This document shows, piece by piece, positions 32,391 through 35,987 of a DNA stretch of 35,987 bases. The position numbers and the translations under genes are program-made. Every line of letters starts with the position of its first letter. The stretch's first letter is position 1. The stretch is from positions 1 through 35,987 of the forward strand of contig JAAYPX010000007.1 of NCBI GenBank assembly GCA_012519565.1. Reading direction: 5' to 3'. The notes beneath the pieces were generated by a model that saw only the letters and a list, made by a program, of their open reading frames with translations, was not told where the DNA came from and did not search any database. The DNA is from Clostridiales bacterium. GTDB lineage: Bacteria; Bacillota; Clostridia; Lachnospirales; Lachnospiraceae.

Positions 32391-33410
32391 TTATCTGTTC
32401 ATTTCACTTTGTGCTTCTGAACTTTGATGGGAACGTATAATTCCTTCAATCTCTTTAAGATTGGTTGTAGTAACATCACCGGGAATTGTGTTCTTAATAG
32501 CAGCCATGGCATTGCCATACTCTAAGGCCTTCTGCAAATCATTATATTTCAGTAAACCAAATAATACACCTGATACATAAGCATCACCGCTTCCTATACG
32601 ATCCACCACCTCAATATTTTCATAGGTTGCCTCTCGGTAGAAACGATCTTCATCTTTGCTATAAATTGTGGATGTAAAGTTATGGCGAGTTGGACTAACC
32701 ACTTTACGCTCTGTAGTAGCAATAATAGATATACCATAATCCTGGCAATAGCTCTTCATTATATCTTCCAATTCCCCTGTTTTCCTAAACATTCTACGGG
32801 ATGTTTCCTCTGACACAAATAAAATATCTAACATAGGTAAAATCTGCTCTATAGTTTCTCTTGCCTCATCTTCACTCCATAGATTGGCACGATAATTAAT
32901 ATCAAAGGACAAGAGGGCACCAGCTTTCTTAAAACGCTTCATCATCTCAATAGCAGTATCACGAACATTACTAGATAAAGCTAGGGTTATACCACTGGTG
33001 TGAAATAATCTGGCACTATTGTAGGCCTCTTGTGGTATTTCATCAATATTAATGTAGTTAATAGCTGTCCCCCTACGATCATAGACAACACTAGGTTTAC
33101 GGGGGCTGGCAGCACTTTCATAATAGTATATCCCTAATCTGGAATTCTTATCTTTATCATAAATAATATAATCATCAGAGACCCCTCTGGCTCGGACTTC
33201 ATTAACAATAAATTGTGTAATATCATGCTCAGGGATACGGGTAATTAAAGCAGTACTTAGTCCTAAATTCGATATTCCTGCCACAACGTTAAATTCAGAA
33301 CCCCCAGCTTGTTTTTCAAAGGTTTCACTACTGCTTAATCTAAGCTTTCCCGGAGGAGATAAACGAAGCATCATTTCACCTAAACTAACTGCATCATAAA
33401 TTTTACTCAT
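32391..33410 (-). CDS. PfkB-family sugar kinase, 2-keto-3-deoxygluconate kinase-like
   Basis: The track ORF starts at 33443, but homologues start near MSKIYDAVSLGE, and AAAGG precedes the ATG at 33410, so I use 33410 (339 residues). PfkB signatures are visible: the N-terminal AGGSEFNVVAGISNLG and the C-terminal DRIGSGDAYVSG, with the catalytic Asp in GSGDAY. Similarity is closest to KdgK, which phosphorylates 2-keto-3-deoxygluconate in hexuronate and pectin breakdown. No Entner-Doudoroff aldolase or uronate genes are present nearby, so the substrate could also be another keto-sugar. It is a single gene, ending at a convergent terminator. A weak, incomplete promoter may lie upstream. Confidence 0.87.
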   Translation of the reverse strand: MSKIYDAVSLGEMMLRLSPPGKLRLSSSETFEKQAGGSEFNVVAGISNLGLSTALITRIPEHDITQFIVNEVRARGVSDDYIIYDKDKNSRLGIYYYESAASPRKPSVVYDRRGTAINYINIDEIPQEAYNSARLFHTSGITLALSSNVRDTAIEMMKRFKKAGALLSFDINYRANLWSEDEARETIEQILPMLDILFVSEETSRRMFRKTGELEDIMKSYCQDYGISIIATTERKVVSPTRHNFTSTIYSKDEDRFYREATYENIEVVDRIGSGDAYVSGVLFGLLKYNDLQKALEYGNAMAAIKNTIPGDVTTTNLKEIEGIIRSHQSSEAQSEMNR

Positions 33411-33549
33411 ATTATCACTATACCTTTCGTTAAATATTCGCATAAAATATATAATCCCATGGTCACATATTATGCCATTGACTTATTCTTAATATAAACC
33501 ACTATATCTATAAATACTATTCAATAATATTAGGGTATCCCTCTTAATC

Positions 33550-34398
33550 TTACATAAAAAGTAATAGGCTTACAGCCATTACTATCATACCAGCCACAAG
33601 ACCATAGATGGAAAGGTGGTGCTCCCCGTATTCCCTAGCTGATGGTAGAAGTTCATCTAGGGATATATATACCATAATACCAGAAACCATTCCAAATACT
33701 ATGCCCATAAGGACATCATTGAGAAAGGGTTTAAGAATTAAGTAACCTATAATTGCTCCAACAGGTTCTGATAAACCAGAAAGAAAAGAATATTTAAATG
33801 CTTTCTTCTTACTTCCTGTAGCAAAATATATTGGAACCGAAACAGCAATACCTTCAGGAATATTATGAAGGGCTATAGCTATTGCAATTGGTATAGCAAT
33901 TGAAGGTTCCTGCAATGCTGCAATAAATGTTGCTATCCCCTCTGGAAAGTTGTGGATACCTATAGCTAAAGCAGTAAATAGGCCCATCCTCATCAGTTGA
34001 TTATTTTTCTTAGCCTCCTCATGTTTGAGTTTAATATCTAGATGATGGCTATCAGATATATCAGTAACATTCATTTCCTCAATAGAATGCATCTCATGGG
34101 GATTCTCTTCACTGGGTATCAATTTGTCGATCAAAGCAATAAAAAACATGCCGCCAAAGAAAGATATCACAGTTATCCATGAACCAGCTTTTTCACCTAA
34201 TTCTAAGACCAGGGAATCTTTAGCTTTAAAGAATATTTCAATCATTGAAATATATATCATTACCCCTGCAGAAAACCCAAGACTTATGGATAAAAACTTA
34301 GTATTGCTTTTCTTGGTAAAGAAAGCCAACAAGCTTCCTATACCTGTACTAAGACCTGCAAATAAGGTAAGCAAGAAAGCAAATAACAGGTTTTCCAT
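33550..34398 (-). CDS. ZIP-family metal transporter (ZupT-like)
   Basis: This 282-residue integral membrane protein has eight predicted helices. The two metal-binding helices carry HNFPEG (about 150) and HNIPEG (about 178), the ZIP hallmark, with a further Glu in SGLSEPVGA. A cytoplasmic loop (about 100-135) has HEMHSIEEM and SDSHHLDIKLKHEEA, a His-rich region of the kind thought to bind metal before transport. It imports zinc or other divalent metals such as iron or manganese; the preferred metal is not clear from sequence. AGGAGGAGT stands before the ATG and a good promoter lies upstream. It is monocistronic and its 3' end is 106 bp from the sugar kinase start. Confidence 0.93.
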   Translation of the reverse strand: MENLLFAFLLTLFAGLSTGIGSLLAFFTKKSNTKFLSISLGFSAGVMIYISMIEIFFKAKDSLVLELGEKAGSWITVISFFGGMFFIALIDKLIPSEENPHEMHSIEEMNVTDISDSHHLDIKLKHEEAKKNNQLMRMGLFTALAIGIHNFPEGIATFIAALQEPSIAIPIAIAIALHNIPEGIAVSVPIYFATGSKKKAFKYSFLSGLSEPVGAIIGYLILKPFLNDVLMGIVFGMVSGIMVYISLDELLPSAREYGEHHLSIYGLVAGMIVMAVSLLLFM

Positions 34399-34471
34399 AC
34401 TCTACTCCTCCTATATTTATATTATCAAACATTATTAAATAATAAAATCCTTAAAATTCTATGTTAATAAT

Positions 34472-34499
34472 ATTATAACACAAAATTATTCTGTCACAA
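34472..34499 (-). promoter_or_regulatory. Promoter of the ZIP transporter gene
   Basis: Minus-strand TTGTGA (34494-34499) and TATAAT (34472-34477) are 16 bp apart, with an extended -10 (TGTTATAAT). No zinc-regulator (Zur) box was recognised. Confidence 0.6.
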
Positions 34500-34531
34500 G
34501 CAGTAAGATAGTGTTTAATTAAATTATAATA

Positions 34532-34577
34532 TTTGCAAATTAAGTTTAATAATGACAAAAATAGTTTGCAACTTAAG
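34532..34577 (+). repeat. Pair of 13-bp direct repeats, likely operator
   Basis: TTTGCAAATTAAG (34532-34544) and TTTGCAACTTAAG (34565-34577) differ at one base and are 33 bp apart, close to three helical turns. The second overlaps the -35 of the ABC exporter promoter. The first copy contains the perfect palindrome ATTTGCAAAT. A regulator binding both is likely, identity unknown. Confidence 0.55.
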
Positions 34578-34593
34578 CGGTCTATAGTATAAT
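34565..34593 (+). promoter_or_regulatory. Promoter of the broken ABC exporter gene
   Basis: TTTGCA (34565-34570) and TATAAT (34588-34593) are 17 bp apart, about 55 bp before the ATG and behind a good AAAGG Shine-Dalgarno site. Confidence 0.65.
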
Positions 34594-34647
34594 ATTGCCA
34601 ATGGGGTTTATGTAACAAAAGAAAATATAAGGAAAGGTAATCTTATT

Positions 34648-35987
34648 ATGGAAAGTAAGCTATTAAAGTCAGGAAAAAAGTATTATCTTTGGGATTTTAT
34701 ATCTATATCTTTCAAAGTCAGTCCTATGGCTATCTCTGTAAAATTTATTAATCTAATTATTACCTCTTTGATTCCATCAATTCAAGTACTTGTAACGGCC
34801 AGTTTTATCGATAGGGCCCTGGCGATTTTTAATGGTACAGCCGCAAAAAGCAGTATTTTTTCACCCTTAGCATGGATGATGCTGATTACTATTTATCAAT
34901 ATCTAAATTGGTGGCTCTTAAGCTTTGTAGATATAAAACTAAGTATGAAGCTGACAGAGACTTATCGAGCTGAGATGGTTGAAAAACGGGCTAGACTGGA
35001 ATATCGACATATCGAAGATAATGACACCTGGGATCTGATTAAAAGAACCTGTGGCAATCCCGTTGATAAAGTTAATCAAGGTATTAGCAACATATTAAAT
35101 ATCTTAAATATTATTATTCGAGTCTTTTCCATTCTAACTATCTTAGTTGCTCAAGTATGGTGGGCAGCAATAGTAATTGTGTTAATATCTGTACCGCTTT
35201 TTATGCTTGCCATCAAGGGTGGTAAAGCTACATATCAGGCCAACAAAGAAGCGGAAAAACACAGCCGCCGTGCTGGCTATTTACATAATGTACTATCCAG
35301 TAGGGATAACGTTGAGGAAAGAGCACTATTTGGATATACAGATGACTTAAATAAGAAATGGCATGGTAGATATGAGGAGGCTCGCTTGATTAATCATAAA
35401 GCTCAATTAAAACATTATGCTAGAACTAAAGGCTCTAGTTTGATTACCATGGTCATCTCTATCTTTATTATAGCCATGCTTTTAATACCCTTATCCAGCG
35501 GAACAATTACTATAGGTATGTTTATGGGATTAGTTACTGCTACCCTTAACCTTGTACAGATGATGTCATGGCAATTGTCATGGACCACTAGCCAGTTAGC
35601 TAATAATCAAGAATATTTGAAAGATCTAACTGCATTTATGGCCCTATCAGAACAGGAAGGAGCTTTAGACCTTCCTGAGAAGGAAGATAAGGTTAGTTTT
35701 AACAATATCGAATTTATCAATGTCTCCTTTAAATATCCAGGCACTGACCGATATATCCTAAGAAACTTTAATCTTAAGCTAAGGAGAAATCTACACTATG
35801 CTTTTGTAGGTATTAACGGCGCTGGAAAAACTACCATAACCAAGCTTTTAACTGGTATGTAGGGTTGCCATCGCCCGGGGCTTCTATAGAAATCATAATC
35901 TCATTATCCTAGATGAGCCAACTGCAGCTATAGATCCCTTTGAGGAAAGCAAGCTCTATAATAAATTCGCTGAAATATCCAAGGATA
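34648..35987 (+). pseudogene. ABC exporter (fused membrane and ATPase domains) broken by an internal deletion
   Basis: Residues 1-330 form the membrane domain of a full-size ABC exporter half-transporter, with about five or six helices. The ATPase domain begins with FINVSFKYPGT and Walker A GINGAGKTT (388-396), then stops after KLLTGM at 35862. Directly after the stop, in frame +2, the sequence continues VAIARGFYRNHNLIILDEPTAAIDP to the window edge: the Walker B part of the same kind of protein. The Q-loop and LSGGQ signature between Walker A and Walker B (normally about 95-100 residues) are missing, and the frame is shifted. The likely event is a deletion of roughly 290 bp. The remaining protein cannot hydrolyse ATP normally. 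An assembly error is the alternative. Confidence 0.85.

Overview
The window is AT-rich and reads as chromosome of an anaerobic, endospore-forming member of the Clostridia, most likely Lachnospiraceae-like. This is inferred from a cotJABC spore-coat operon, a SleB-type hydrolase, a forespore-type promoter, a pyrophosphate-dependent phosphofructokinase, a B12-dependent class II ribonucleotide reductase, a tryptophan T-box and frequent TTG/GTG starts with strong Shine-Dalgarno sites. I saw no rRNA, tRNA, CRISPR array, prophage or insertion sequence.

Layout. 1-1.1 kb: the 3' part of a secreted SH3/SleB cell-wall hydrolase whose visible N-terminus is an 18-bp tandem repeat. 1.2-2.4 kb: PPi-phosphofructokinase. 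2.5-5.8 kb: an ABC importer (lipoprotein, permease, ATPase) behind a complete T-box leader with a UGG (Trp) specifier, so a TrpXYZ-type tryptophan importer. 5.8-7.0 kb: cotJABC. 7.2-9.1 kb: a lipid kinase and VanZ-like protein pair. 9.1-14.5 kb: a RecB/Cas4-like nuclease fused to a DinG/Rad3-type helicase, a charged unknown protein, a DUF1292 protein with a His/Cys-rich head, and a short UvrD/PcrA-like helicase. 14.6-16.7 kb: gltX and a zinc-ribbon membrane protein.

16.7-26.9 kb is the most interesting block: seven co-oriented minus-strand genes in two abutting units. MoxR ATPase, DUF58 protein and a membrane transglutaminase come first. A MacB-type ATPase, an 812-residue extracellular repeat protein, a 73-residue membrane protein and an FtsX/MacB permease follow. 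No MacA-like adaptor is present; the large repeat protein and small membrane protein sit in its place. Together they look like an envelope assembly or export system.

27-32.3 kb: a PrsA/parvulin-like membrane protein, a 50-residue Lys/Asn-rich protein missing from the ORF track but preceded by an apparent sigma-G promoter, a DUF3298-type protein, nrdJ with a consensus promoter overlaid by two NrdR boxes 32 bp apart, and a membrane-anchored proline-rich repeat protein. 32.4-36 kb: a KDG-kinase-like sugar kinase, a ZIP metal transporter, and an ABC exporter gene broken by an internal deletion that removes its Q-loop and signature region.

Promoters, terminators and operators were found by eye; distances were counted by hand, and no database or folding program was used.
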